Source: Flavobacterium limnophilum (GTDB taxonomy: Bacteria > Bacteroidota > Bacteroidia > Flavobacteriales > Flavobacteriaceae). From it: a stretch of DNA of 64,000 nt. How positions within the stretch are numbered: position 1 is the first letter of the stretch; each line of letters starts with the position of its first letter. The DNA lies in contig NZ_CP114289.2 of assembly GCF_027111315.2 (NCBI RefSeq), positions 868,001 to 932,000 of the forward strand. Reading direction: 5' to 3'. This document shows positions 19,751 to 28,506 of this stretch, one piece after another. The notes below the pieces were generated by a model. That model ran no database searches, had not been told where the DNA came from, and saw only the letters and a list, made by a program, of their open reading frames with translations. The position numbers were made by a program, and so were the translations under genes.

Positions 19751-20185
19751 TTATCTCGTTGGGACATAACCATCCAATTTTTGTTTATAGGTGTTTTGGA
19801 AATAAATCATGTAATTGTAGATTAAGTAATTCACTTCATAACCATAATGGATGTTTGGGTCGTAATTGATGGTCATTTCATACAAGTTAGGGTTGTATCG
19901 TTGCGGTTGCATCACGCGATTGTTCCATTCGTTGACATAGATTTGGTTTTTGGTTTCTAAATACTGTAGCGAATGAAAATTTCTAGGATAAGCCATACTC
20001 GCGAGCCAAGTGCTGAAACCGGGATCTATGATGATTACCTCATATTGTAAAGAATCATTGGCGATTCGAATGGTATCGTTTTTACTGGCCACGTGTTTGT
20101 CTGCACTCTTCATTGTTGACTTCGAGGAGTTACAACCAATAATTAGGGAGAGAATAAAGGCTATTATGTAAACACTGTTTTTCAT
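19751..20185 (-). CDS. probable lipoprotein, DUF6146-like
   Basis: The 144-residue protein has a lipoprotein signal: a hydrophobic stretch ending SLIIGC with Cys at about residue 18, followed by NSSKST. The mature part contains VIIIDPGFSTWLASMAYPRN and the Tyr/Asn-rich FDP-like segment NYDPNIHYGYEVNYLIYNYM, as in DUF6146 proteins (family named from memory). It would be attached to the outer or inner membrane. Its function is unknown. It is upstream of the DUF6787-like gene on the same strand with an 11-bp gap. Confidence 0.72.
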   Translation of the reverse strand: MKNSVYIIAFILSLIIGCNSSKSTMKSADKHVASKNDTIRIANDSLQYEVIIIDPGFSTWLASMAYPRNFHSLQYLETKNQIYVNEWNNRVMQPQRYNPNLYEMTINYDPNIHYGYEVNYLIYNYMIYFQNTYKQKLDGYVPTR

Positions 20186-20243
20186 GGTATAAAATGAATT
20201 ATAAATTTACAAAATAATTGATTGATTTATAGATTTTTACCAT

Positions 20244-20277
20244 AAAAAAAAGGCTGTCTTTTAATAGACAGCCTTTT
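20244..20277 (-). terminator. intrinsic terminator of serA
   Basis: AGGCTGTCT (20251-20259) and AGACAGCCT (20266-20274) form a perfect stem extended by A-T pairs. Read on the minus strand it is followed by a T run, complement of the A run at 20244-20250. It sits 19 bases after the serA stop. Confidence 0.85.
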
Positions 20278-20295
20278 GTGTAGAATTTGAAATTA

Positions 20296-21246
20296 TTAAC
20301 CTAATATGCTAATAATTTGTTGTGCCAATTCAGTTCCAATTCTGTCTTGAGCTTCTCCAGTTGCAGCACCAATGTGTGGAGTCAACGAGATTTTTGGGTG
20401 CATCAAGATGGTCATTTCTGGTTTTGGTTCGCTTTCGAAAACGTCTAATCCAGCGAAAGATACTTTTCCGGAATCCAATGCTTTTATCAAGGCAATTTCG
20501 TCAATAACACCACCACGAGCACAGTTTACAATTCCAACGCCGTCTTTCATGGTTGCCAACGCAGCTTCGTCAACGATGTAACCGTCTTGGGCAGGAACGT
20601 GCAAGGTGATGAAATCGGCTTCTTTGAATAAAGATTCCAATGATTGGGAAACGATTGTTGTAGTAATGGATTGTCCGTCGAAAAATTCAACTTTTACATC
20701 TACTTGTGGGATGAAGCTGTCTGCTGCGATAACTTTCATTCCTAATCCAAGAGCCATTTTTGCCGTGGCTTGACCAATACGTCCAATTCCAACAATTCCA
20801 AGGGTTTTCCCTCTTAGTTCCACTCCTTCAGCGTATGCTTTTTTCAAACCATTGAAGTTTGAATCTCCTTCAAGAGGCATATTTCTGTTGGAATCGTGCA
20901 AGAAACGAACGCCGGAAAGCAAGTGGGCGAAAACTAATTCAGCCACAGATTCTGATGAAGACGCAGGCGTGTTGATTACGTGAATTCCTTTGCTTTTTGC
21001 ATATTCCACATCGATGTTGTCCATTCCAACACCACCACGACCAATAATTTTTAGTCCTGGGCAAGCATCAATAATATCTTTGCGAACTTTGGTTGCACTT
21101 CTTACCAATACTACGCTTACGTTGTTTTCGTTCACGAAGTTGGCTACTTGTTCTTGTGCTACTTTTGTTGTTATCACTTCATATCCACCTTTTTGCAAGG
21201 CTAGAATTCCACTTTCTGAAATTCCGTCATTGGCTAATACTTTCAT
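20296..21246 (-). CDS. serA: D-3-phosphoglycerate dehydrogenase, short form
   Basis: The 316-residue enzyme has the NAD-binding motif GIVGIGRIGQATAKM near residue 150, the substrate Arg in NCARGGVIDEIALIKAL, the catalytic Glu shortly after, and His in LTPHIGAATGEAQ. It lacks the C-terminal ACT domain of the E. coli enzyme, so serine feedback by that route is absent. It oxidises 3-phosphoglycerate to 3-phosphohydroxypyruvate for serine synthesis. It sits 80 bp downstream of serC, which carries out the next step, and both read leftward. A dispersed repeat lies in the gap. Confidence 0.94.
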   Translation of the reverse strand: MKVLANDGISESGILALQKGGYEVITTKVAQEQVANFVNENNVSVVLVRSATKVRKDIIDACPGLKIIGRGGVGMDNIDVEYAKSKGIHVINTPASSSESVAELVFAHLLSGVRFLHDSNRNMPLEGDSNFNGLKKAYAEGVELRGKTLGIVGIGRIGQATAKMALGLGMKVIAADSFIPQVDVKVEFFDGQSITTTIVSQSLESLFKEADFITLHVPAQDGYIVDEAALATMKDGVGIVNCARGGVIDEIALIKALDSGKVSFAGLDVFESEPKPEMTILMHPKISLTPHIGAATGEAQDRIGTELAQQIISILG

Positions 21247-21253
21247 TTTTTAT

Positions 21254-21285
21254 GTCATTGCGAGGAACGAAGTAATCTCATCCTC
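21254..21285. repeat. dispersed repeat with CATTGCGAGGAACGAAG core
   Basis: The segment right upstream of serA contains CATTGCGAGGAACGAAG followed by TAATCTCATCCTC. From experience this core occurs as an interspersed repeat in many Bacteroidota and other genomes; copy number in this genome cannot be judged from one window. Confidence 0.6.
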
Positions 21286-21326
21286 ATATTAAATTATTTG
21301 TTTTTATTCTGAATACTGTTCACTGA

Positions 21327-22400
21327 TTACTGAACACTTTTCTCCAAGGCTTGCATAACGTCAACCAAAACTTGTACGCTTTCAATTGGCATTGCATTGT
21401 AAATAGAAGCTCTGTAACCACCTACTGAACGGTGTCCAGGCAATCCAGAAATACCGGCTTCTTTCCACATTTTGTCAAATGTTTCAGTGTGTTCAGGATT
21501 AGTCAACAAGAAAGTAACATTCATGTTCGAACGATCTTCCACTACGGCAGCTCCTTTGAATAATGGGTTTCTGTCAATTTCTCCGTATAATAAAGCGGCT
21601 TTGGCATTGTTTAATTTTTCAACTGCTGCCACACCACCTTTTGCTTTAATCCATTGCAAAGTCAACAATGAAGCATAAACAGGGAAAACTGGAGGAGTAT
21701 TGTACATGCTGTCTGCTTTGATATGTTTGGCATAATCCAACATGCTTGGGATGTTGCGACCGTTTTTACCCAAAATTTCTTCTTTGATAACCACCAAAGT
21801 AGTTCCTGCAGGTCCCATATTTTTTTGGGCTCCGGCATAAATAATGTCGAATTTAGAAAAATCCAAAACTCTTGAAAAGATGTCGGAACTCATATCGCAA
21901 ACTACGGGAACATTTGTAGCTGGGAATTCTTTCATTTGAGTTCCAAAAATGGTGTTGTTGCTGGTGCAGTGAAAATAATCAACATCAGTTGGTATTTCGT
22001 AACCTTTAGGAATATAAGTATAATTATCTTCTTTTGAAGAACCCACGATTACGGTTTCTCCAAAAAATTTGGCTTCTTTTATGGCGGCAGTTGCCCAAGT
22101 TCCTGAGTCAAGATAAGCGGCTTTTCCGTTTTCTTTCATCAAGTTGTAAGGAACCATCAAGAATTCAAGACTTGCTCCACCTCCAAGAAAAAGAGCTTTG
22201 TAGCCTTTGCCTTCAAGACCTAAAAGCTCCAATGCCAAGGCACGGGCTTCGTCCATAACGGCAACAAAATCTTTACTTCGGTGTGAAATTTCCAAGATTG
22301 ACAATCCTGAATTATTGAAATCTAAAATAGCTTGAGCTGATTTTTCAAAAACTTCTTGTGGTAAAATAGACGGTCCTGCGCTGTAGTTGTGTTTTTTCAT
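21327..22400 (-). CDS. serC: 3-phosphoserine/phosphohydroxythreonine transaminase
   Basis: The 357-residue PLP enzyme begins MKKHNYSAGPSILPQEV, has SHRSKDF, the cofactor-binding Lys in IIYAGAQKNMGPAGTTLVV near residue 196, and the closing GHRSVGGYRASIYNAMP. These are family signatures. It converts phosphohydroxypyruvate to phosphoserine with glutamate. It is upstream of serA and probably forms the serine-synthesis unit with it. No serB phosphatase is visible in the window. Confidence 0.96.
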   Translation of the reverse strand: MKKHNYSAGPSILPQEVFEKSAQAILDFNNSGLSILEISHRSKDFVAVMDEARALALELLGLEGKGYKALFLGGGASLEFLMVPYNLMKENGKAAYLDSGTWATAAIKEAKFFGETVIVGSSKEDNYTYIPKGYEIPTDVDYFHCTSNNTIFGTQMKEFPATNVPVVCDMSSDIFSRVLDFSKFDIIYAGAQKNMGPAGTTLVVIKEEILGKNGRNIPSMLDYAKHIKADSMYNTPPVFPVYASLLTLQWIKAKGGVAAVEKLNNAKAALLYGEIDRNPLFKGAAVVEDRSNMNVTFLLTNPEHTETFDKMWKEAGISGLPGHRSVGGYRASIYNAMPIESVQVLVDVMQALEKSVQ

Positions 22401-22490
22401 GGTTTAGTTTATGTCCAAAATTTAAAAATGCAAATTTCGGGAATAGGAGTTGAATAAGCGTTAAATAATTCGTAATAATTAAACTTTTTT

Positions 22491-23552
22491 TCATTTTATT
22501 GTTAACAAAAATGAAATTGTATCTACGTTATCTGCATAATCCCATAAATTCGGTCTTTGTGTTTGTCCAAAAGCAATGCTGTTTTTGGCGAGTCCGTTGC
22601 TTACAATGCACTGAATTTGTTCGCTTTCTGTTTCTAATCGAATTTGTAAATCGTCCAAGTTTTCATAGAATTCATAAAAAACACTTGAAATCGGCGAAGC
22701 ATAACTGGAATCTTCTTTGATGGTCAAAAAGCCATTGTCCAAGAGTTTGAAATTGCTCATCAAGAAAACGGCCTTGTTGTAATCGTAATTGTTGGCGTAT
22801 TTTTCATAGTGAATGATGTCTTGGTATTCGAAAATGGCTTCAAAAAAAGCATTGAAAGAATAGCCTTTTGGAACAAAAAGTTTCGAAACATTGCGACATC
22901 CCAAACCAAAATACCTAAAAATGTCTTCGCCCAAGGCAATAAGTTGTTCTTTGGTTTCTTCGCCATTTAAAACGGCTACCGAATTTCTGTTTTTACGAAT
23001 GATGCTTGGTTTGTCCTTGAAATAATACTCGAAATAGCGCGCCGTATTGTTGCTTCCGGTGGCGATTACGGCATCAAAATTTTCCAGTTTTCCTTCCACG
23101 AAAGTGATTTTGTTGGACAATTCCGGTTCGATGGCTATTAAATATTTGGTCAAAAAAGGCAACAAAAACTGGTCGTTTGACGATGTTTTTATCAAAACGT
23201 TGTTTCCCGAAACCAATACGGAAAGAAAATCGTGAAATCCAACCAACGGAATATTTCCGGCCAGAATGAGCCCCACATTTTTGGGTTTTGCTTCCTTGAA
23301 ATCATAAACGGAAAGCCATTTGTCCAGGTTTTCTTCGGTCAAGGCCGAAGCCCATGATTGTATGGCAAAATAAACATTTTCAGTAGTGTACCAGCCGTTG
23401 TGGGATTGGGACAACTGTATCAAATCCTTGAAATCTTCGAAGAACAAATCATTGTGTAAAACAGATGTATTCTTGATGGTTTCATTCTCGGAAAACTGGC
23501 TTAAAAATTTCCCCAATTCAATAAAACATCTTTTTTTGTCGTTTTCTAACAT
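22491..23552 (-). CDS. acyl-CoA reductase, LuxC-like
   Basis: The 353-residue protein has VGLILAGNIPLVGFHDFLSVL, KTSSNDQFLLP, IATGSNNTARYFEYYF and GLGCRNVSKLFVPKGY with the probable catalytic Cys (about residue 237) of the LuxC/aldehyde dehydrogenase fold. The family reduces an acyl thioester to an aldehyde. It is separated by 132 bp from a divergent ferredoxin gene and precedes serC/serA; this order recurs in Flavobacteriia as I recall, but the metabolic product is unknown. The start is preceded by a -7 box on the minus strand. Confidence 0.86.
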   Translation of the reverse strand: MLENDKKRCFIELGKFLSQFSENETIKNTSVLHNDLFFEDFKDLIQLSQSHNGWYTTENVYFAIQSWASALTEENLDKWLSVYDFKEAKPKNVGLILAGNIPLVGFHDFLSVLVSGNNVLIKTSSNDQFLLPFLTKYLIAIEPELSNKITFVEGKLENFDAVIATGSNNTARYFEYYFKDKPSIIRKNRNSVAVLNGEETKEQLIALGEDIFRYFGLGCRNVSKLFVPKGYSFNAFFEAIFEYQDIIHYEKYANNYDYNKAVFLMSNFKLLDNGFLTIKEDSSYASPISSVFYEFYENLDDLQIRLETESEQIQCIVSNGLAKNSIAFGQTQRPNLWDYADNVDTISFLLTIK

Positions 23553-23592
23553 AAGTAACTTGGATATGAAAAGTTTTGATTGTAGTTTTGTG

Positions 23593-23600
23593 CAAAAATA
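23593..23600 (-). promoter_or_regulatory. -7 promoter box of the acyl-CoA reductase gene
   Basis: CAAAAATA on the + strand is TATTTTTG on the minus strand, an exact TAnnTTTG match, with the predicted start about 34 bases before the ATG at 23552. Confidence 0.45.
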
Positions 23601-23684
23601 AGCTTTAATTTGTTACGAGTCAAAAGTGAAAACGTTAAGCGGTTTACTTCTGACTTCTAACTTCTAACTTCTAATTTAAAAAAT

Positions 23685-24035
23685 ATGGCTATTATAATCA
23701 CTGACGAATGTATCAATTGTGGCGCTTGTGAGCCGGAATGTCCAAATACCGCAATATATGAAGGAGCAGATGACTGGAGATACAAAGATGGAACCAGAAT
23801 TAAAGGAAAAGTAATTTTACCAACAGGAGAAGAAGTGGATGCCGATGAAGCGCAAACTCCAATCTCTGACGATATTTATTACATTGTTCCAGGTAAATGT
23901 ACGGAATGTAAAGGATTTCACGACGAGCCACAATGTGCTGCGGTTTGTCCTGTTGATTGTTGTGTTCCAGATGAAAATCATGTGGAAAGTGAAGAAACAC
24001 TTTTGAACAGAAAAGCATTTTTACACAACGAATAA
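23685..24035 (+). CDS. 4Fe-4S dicluster ferredoxin
   Basis: The 116-residue protein has two cluster motifs: [12 protein letters not shown] at residues 9-20 and [22 protein letters not shown] at about 70-91, the bacterial-type ferredoxin with a longer insert between them. It is a small cytoplasmic electron carrier. It is divergent from the acyl-CoA reductase gene across 132 bp and is likely functionally linked to it or to iron-sulfur enzymes such as the nearby SdaA. A strong terminator follows. Confidence 0.93.
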   Translation: MAIIITDECINCGACEPECPNTAIYEGADDWRYKDGTRIKGKVILPTGEEVDADEAQTPISDDIYYIVPGKCTECKGFHDEPQCAAVCPVDCCVPDENHVESEETLLNRKAFLHNE

Positions 24036-24058
24036 GAAATAGTTTTAGAAAATTATAC

Positions 24059-24089
24059 AAAATCCTGAATTTACGTTCAGGATTTTTTT
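24059..24089 (+). terminator. intrinsic terminator of the ferredoxin gene
   Basis: AAAATCCTGAA (24059-24069) pairs with TTCAGGATTTT (24076-24086) around a 6-nt loop, with a T run following. Confidence 0.88.
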
Positions 24090-24160
24090 ATGTCAGATAA
24101 TTTGTTTATTTATGTGGATTAATTTACTGTTTTATTGAGGGATAGTTTTAAATCAAATCT

Positions 24161-25324
24161 ATGAATAGGTTCGTAATTGTATGTGCAATACTCTTTAGTT
24201 CTTTTGTTTTTGGGCAAAACAAGGAATATTTTATTGTGGTAAAAGATATAGAAACACAACAGCCAGTAGAAAATGCAACGGTTTTCATTATGAAAACCAA
24301 ACAAATTTTGTTGACAAACAAAGAAGGAAAAGTGACTTTTATATTGAATGGCGCATCCAACATACAGGTTTTGGAGGTAAATTATGAAAATACGCTGGTT
24401 CGTTGGGCTGCCTTGGTAAAAAATCAATTTGTTGTTCATCTAAAAAATACCACTAATAAGTTGGATGAAATTATTTTGTCCAAGGAATCTCCTCAAAAGT
24501 TGCTTAAAAAATTGGTGGCCAATTCGGTGCAAAAATTAGCTGCTTCTTATCGGTTAAAAGTGTATGTCAGGGAGTTTTTTATGTTGAACAACAAATATTC
24601 GTATTACAATGATGGACTTGTTAATTTTCAGTTTGCCACGAATCAAAAAAAAGTGAATACAACTTTATTGGTGGAACAAAATCGGTCCTACGGTTTGTTG
24701 GAAAATGATATTGGTGCTGATTTGTTAGGGTACAATTTGAATAATATTATGGAAAATTATTCGAATTTAAAATATTTCCAACCTGTTTTAGAATCAAAAG
24801 CCGCAAATGAATACGATTTTATCATAAAAAGACATCCCAAAAACAAGGATTACTTTGTGATGAGCATAATGCCATTGGATAATTCTAAAAAAGCAGTGGA
24901 CACTTTTGAAATTATTTATGAACCCGAAAAAAAATTAATTGTTGAATTTACCATTATGATTAGCCCGAGAAATCTGGTCAAAATTGATGAAAAATCAAGT
25001 GTGGGTTCCAAGAATATCGTGCGATCATTTATAAAAGTTCACTACAGGTTGGATGGTCCAGATTATTATTTGTTGAATTCGAATGAAGAAATAGCTTTTG
25101 ATATTGTTTTTAAGAATGAAGTTAAAAATATTCAAGTCCGTAACTGTTTTGTGACCACCGGCTTCAATAAACAAAATTTTACCTATAAGGACAGTGACGT
25201 TTTCAAGGAAAAAACACTTTTTAACAAAAAAAGTAATATTCTGACCAATTATTGGAATGTTTCAGGATTCACGGCTACCGATGAGGAAAAAGCCATATTG
25301 CAAGCATTAGAATTCAAGATGTAG
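24161..25324 (+). CDS. secreted/surface protein with carboxypeptidase-like regulatory domain
   Basis: The 387-residue protein starts MNRFVIVCAILFSSFVFGQN, a clear signal peptide cut after about residue 19. Next comes an Ig-like CarboxypepD_reg segment (residues 25-100: KDIETQQPVENATVFIMK...GKVTFIL...). The C-terminal two thirds, with no recognised domain, carry several Tyr/Asn-rich stretches. This layout is common in Bacteroidota outer-membrane or surface proteins of unknown function. Alone between ferredoxin and ychF, it gives no operon clue. Confidence 0.7.
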   Translation: MNRFVIVCAILFSSFVFGQNKEYFIVVKDIETQQPVENATVFIMKTKQILLTNKEGKVTFILNGASNIQVLEVNYENTLVRWAALVKNQFVVHLKNTTNKLDEIILSKESPQKLLKKLVANSVQKLAASYRLKVYVREFFMLNNKYSYYNDGLVNFQFATNQKKVNTTLLVEQNRSYGLLENDIGADLLGYNLNNIMENYSNLKYFQPVLESKAANEYDFIIKRHPKNKDYFVMSIMPLDNSKKAVDTFEIIYEPEKKLIVEFTIMISPRNLVKIDEKSSVGSKNIVRSFIKVHYRLDGPDYYLLNSNEEIAFDIVFKNEVKNIQVRNCFVTTGFNKQNFTYKDSDVFKEKTLFNKKSNILTNYWNVSGFTATDEEKAILQALEFKM

Positions 25325-25427
25325 AATGTCAGGAATGCAGAAATCACAAACGAGGCAATTTTAAATGTTTGTATGGTAAACAAAAATTGACTTGGAATAG
25401 TATAGTGTGTTTATGCTGTCTATATCT

Positions 25428-25435
25428 TATATTTG
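25428..25435 (+). promoter_or_regulatory. -7 promoter box of ychF
   Basis: TATATTTG matches TAnnTTTG and lies 27 bases before the ychF ATG. The expected -33 TTG is not clear at 17-23 bases upstream. Confidence 0.45.
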
Positions 25436-25461
25436 CACACTTTTAAATAAATGACCATATA

Positions 25462-26556
25462 ATGAAAGCAGGAATTGTAGGATTACCAAATGTTGGAAAA
25501 TCAACATTATTCAATTGTTTATCCAATGCAAAAGCGCAAAGTGCCAACTTTCCGTTTTGTACCATTGAACCCAATATAGGAGTTGTAAACGTACCAGATT
25601 CTAGAATGGCAAAACTGGAAGAATTAGTAAAACCGGAACGCGTTCAGATGGCAACTGTTGATATTGTTGATATTGCAGGATTGGTTAAAGGAGCCAGCAA
25701 AGGAGAAGGTTTGGGGAATCAATTTTTGGGAAATATCAGGGAATGTAACGCCATTATTCACGTTTTGCGTTGTTTTGACAATGATAATATCGTGCACGTT
25801 GACGGAAACGTAAATCCAATTCGTGACAAAGAAACCATCGATATCGAGTTGCAATTGAAAGATTTGGAGAATGTTGAAAAACGTCTCGAAAAAGTAAATC
25901 GTGCCGCCAAAACCGGTAATAAAGAAGCGCAAACCGAAAAAGCACTTTTAGACAGAATTAGAGAGACACTTTTGCAAGCCAAATCGGCCAGAACAATAAA
26001 ACCTCAAAGCAATGAAGAGGAAGTATTGTTGGAAGGTTTTCAATTGATTACGGCAAAACCTGTTTTGTACGTGTGTAATGTGGACGAAAATTCGGCCGTA
26101 AACGGAAATAAATACGTGGATCAAGTTCGCGAATTGGTGAAAGATGAAGATGCCGAAGTGATTATCCTTTCAGTAGGAGCCGAGGCCGATATCACCGAAT
26201 TGGAAAGCTACGAAGAGCGCCAAGTTTTCTTGGAAGACATGGGATTGACCGAGCCGGGAGCATCCGTTTTGATTCGTGCCGCTTATAAATTATTGAAACA
26301 ACAAACCTATTTTACCGCAGGAGTGAAAGAAGTTCGTGCCTGGACCATCAATATTGGAGCCACTGCGCCACAAGCAGCCGGAGTTATCCATACCGATTTC
26401 GAGAAAGGTTTCATCCGTGCCGAAGTGATTTCGTATGAAGATTTCGTTCATTATGGTTCGGAAGCCAAGTGCAAAGAAGCAGGGAAATTCAAGGTGGAAG
26501 GAAAAGAATATGTGGTGAAAGACGGCGACGTGATGCACTTTAGATTTAATGTGTAA
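25462..26556 (+). CDS. ychF: redox-regulated ATPase YchF (Obg family)
   Basis: The 364-residue protein has P-loop GLPNVGKS at residues 7-14, DIVDIAGLVKGAS with the G3 region, and NVDE in place of NKxD, the diagnostic change that makes YchF bind ATP rather than GTP. The C-terminal TGS-like segment ends KDGDVMHFRFNV. It binds ribosomes and is linked to translation and oxidative-stress response. The length equals the family norm. Confidence 0.97.
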   Translation: MKAGIVGLPNVGKSTLFNCLSNAKAQSANFPFCTIEPNIGVVNVPDSRMAKLEELVKPERVQMATVDIVDIAGLVKGASKGEGLGNQFLGNIRECNAIIHVLRCFDNDNIVHVDGNVNPIRDKETIDIELQLKDLENVEKRLEKVNRAAKTGNKEAQTEKALLDRIRETLLQAKSARTIKPQSNEEEVLLEGFQLITAKPVLYVCNVDENSAVNGNKYVDQVRELVKDEDAEVIILSVGAEADITELESYEERQVFLEDMGLTEPGASVLIRAAYKLLKQQTYFTAGVKEVRAWTINIGATAPQAAGVIHTDFEKGFIRAEVISYEDFVHYGSEAKCKEAGKFKVEGKEYVVKDGDVMHFRFNV

Positions 26557-26602
26557 ATAGTATCAAGATTTAAGTATCAAGTATCAAGTATTAAGATATT
26601 GG

Positions 26603-26633
26603 AAACCTGCAAGAGTGATTTTGCAGGTTTTTA
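26603..26633 (+). terminator. intrinsic terminator of ychF
   Basis: AAACCTGCAA (26603-26612) and TTGCAGGTTT (26621-26630) form a perfect stem followed by T-rich sequence. Just before it lies a short run of the octamer AAGTATC. Confidence 0.85.
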
Positions 26634-26738
26634 TTTGCTGCCTTTTTTTGAGTTGAATCAAATAGTTAAATTTAAATTATTTATATTTGGTAAAATTATT
26701 TTTTTGGTAAGTTTGAAAGAACATTAAAATAGAAGGAG

Positions 26739-27005
26739 ATGAGTACACTAGAAATCAATTTATATAATAAATTAAAAGCTAAAATTGGAGAAGCAGAAGC
26801 CAAGGAGTTAATTGAATTTATTGATTTTAGAAGCGAAGAAAAACGAATTAATTCAGATAGAATTTTGGCAACTAAACAGGATATTAATGACGTTCGATTA
26901 GAAATAAAAGAGGCTAAGACTGATATGATAAAATGGTTTTTTGCCTTTTTCATAACGTTGGTTTTAATGATTTTAGGTCTTTATGCTGCGGTTTTGTTGA
27001 AGTAA
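26739..27005 (+). CDS. small coiled-coil membrane protein, DUF1640/CCDC90-like
   Basis: The 88-residue protein has a helical, charged N-terminal part (residues 1-62) with a predicted coiled coil around ATKQDINDVRLEIKEAKTDM and one membrane helix at 65-85. This is the general layout of the CCDC90/DUF1640 group. It has its own terminator. Small, single-gene, function unknown. Confidence 0.65.
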   Translation: MSTLEINLYNKLKAKIGEAEAKELIEFIDFRSEEKRINSDRILATKQDINDVRLEIKEAKTDMIKWFFAFFITLVLMILGLYAAVLLK

Positions 27006-27065
27006 ATGTGAGAGTTAAAAGATGAAAATATAGTACTTTGATCTTTTTTAATAAAAGAAATTAAG

Positions 27066-27098
27066 AAAACTGTTCAAGCAATTGGGCAGTTTTTTTTA
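27066..27098 (+). terminator. terminator after the coiled-coil membrane protein
   Basis: AAAACTGTTCAA (27066-27077), the tetraloop GCAA, and TTGGGCAGTTTT (27082-27093) form a 12-bp stem with two G-U pairs, followed by a T run. Confidence 0.8.
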
Positions 27099-27145
27099 TT
27101 TAATTGATATTCCAATTTTTATTACTTTTAATAAAAACAAATATT

Positions 27146-27667
27146 ATGAAAATAATAGCCTTTGGAGGTAGTCCAAGCAAAAACTCCATCAACAAGAAAT
27201 TAGCGACTTATGCAGCCGGTCTTTTTGAAAATGCCGAAGTGGAAGTGTTGGATTTAAACGATTTTCAAATGCCTTTGTTCAGTGTGGATATTGAAGCGGA
27301 AATCGGTCAACATCCTTTGGCGAAAGCCTTTCTGGAGAAAATTGCCACTGCCGATATTCTCGTGGTTTCATTAGCTGAAAATAATGGAAATTACTCTGCG
27401 GCTTTCAAGAATGTTTTCGACTGGTGTTCCAGAATAGGTGCCAAAGTATTTCAGGAAAAACCAATGTTGCTGATGGCTACTTCACCGGGAGGAAGAGGCG
27501 GAGCATCGGTTCTTGAAATTGCCAAAAATGCTTTTCCACGATATGGTGCAATTGTAAAAGCAACGTTTTCCTTGCCTAGTTTCAACGATAATTTTGATGT
27601 TGCCAACGGCAAGATTTCTAATCTGGAATTGGATAATCAATTGAAGGAAATAGTGAAAGGTTTTTAA
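27146..27667 (+). CDS. NADPH-dependent FMN reductase family protein
   Basis: The start is taken at 27146 (MKIIAFGGSPSKNSINKKLA), because the 14 extra residues of the longer ORF are hydrophobic, weakly supported and not seen in relatives. The 173-residue protein has a flavodoxin-like beta-strand and SPSKNS phosphate loop at the N-terminus, DILVVSLAENNGNYSAAFKN, and GGRGGASVL. Such enzymes reduce flavin or quinones with NADPH in the cytoplasm. Substrate unknown; neighbours give no further hint. Confidence 0.85.
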   Translation: MKIIAFGGSPSKNSINKKLATYAAGLFENAEVEVLDLNDFQMPLFSVDIEAEIGQHPLAKAFLEKIATADILVVSLAENNGNYSAAFKNVFDWCSRIGAKVFQEKPMLLMATSPGGRGGASVLEIAKNAFPRYGAIVKATFSLPSFNDNFDVANGKISNLELDNQLKEIVKGF

Positions 27668-27725
27668 AATCCTAATCTTTTTGGCGTGAAAATTGTTTTC
27701 ATCCATGAAACCAAAAAGTATTTGT

Positions 27726-28409
27726 ATGATATCAGTAAAAAAGAGCCTAAAAACTTTAGGTTTAGCAGTTTTAGGGCTAATCAGTTTCCTTGTTTTATAT
27801 GTAGTTGCTGCGCTTTTAATTTCTAAAATAGCAGTTAATGCGAGTGTTTCTCAAAAAGATAAAGCAATAGAAATATTCATTTTATCGAATGGAGTTCATA
27901 CTGATATTGTAGTTCCCATAAAAAACGAATACAAAGATTGGTCAAAAGAAATTCGTTTCCAACAAACTAAATCAAAAGACAGTTTGGTCAATTATCTTGC
28001 TTTTGGCTGGGGAGACAAAGGTTTTTATCTTAATACGCCCGAATGGTCGGATTTGAAAGCGAGTACAGCTTTCAATGCCGCTTTTGGTTTAAGCTCGTCG
28101 GCAATGCATACTACATTTTATAAAAGTATGAAAGAAGATGCCGATTGCAAGAAAATCAGAATTTCTGCAGAAGAATATCAAAAATTAATAAATTTCATTT
28201 CCCAAAGTTTTGAGTTTGATTCTTCTAAACGGGTCCAATGGATTTCTAATTACAGTTATGGAAACAGAGATGCTTTTTATGAAGCTAAAGGAAGTTATAA
28301 TCTGTTTTATACTTGTAATACTTGGGCTAATAACGCTTTAAAAACTACGAATCAAAAGGCAAGTTTATGGACAGTGACCGATACCGGGATTTTTTGTCAT
28401 TATCAATAA
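27726..28409 (+). CDS. TIGR02117 (DUF2459) family protein
   Basis: The start is chosen at 27726 (MISVKKSLKTLGLAVLG), which gives a basic N-terminus and one transmembrane helix. An upstream ATG at 27693 is possible. The protein has NGVHTDIVVPIKNEYKDW, FGWGDKGFYLNTPEWSD, TTFYKSM and the closing TCNTWANNALK, the signature text of the TIGR02117 family. The conserved His and Cys suggest an enzyme, perhaps NlpC/P60-like, but no role is established. Likely a membrane-anchored periplasmic protein. Confidence 0.8.
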   Translation: MISVKKSLKTLGLAVLGLISFLVLYVVAALLISKIAVNASVSQKDKAIEIFILSNGVHTDIVVPIKNEYKDWSKEIRFQQTKSKDSLVNYLAFGWGDKGFYLNTPEWSDLKASTAFNAAFGLSSSAMHTTFYKSMKEDADCKKIRISAEEYQKLINFISQSFEFDSSKRVQWISNYSYGNRDAFYEAKGSYNLFYTCNTWANNALKTTNQKASLWTVTDTGIFCHYQ

Positions 28410-28506
28410 TCGATTTTAATCAAAAAAAGAAAGATTCCAATGCGAAAATCAGTCAAGAGAATTGTAAATAATTTTTAATAATTAATTTGGGTTTTAATAA
28501 AACGAT

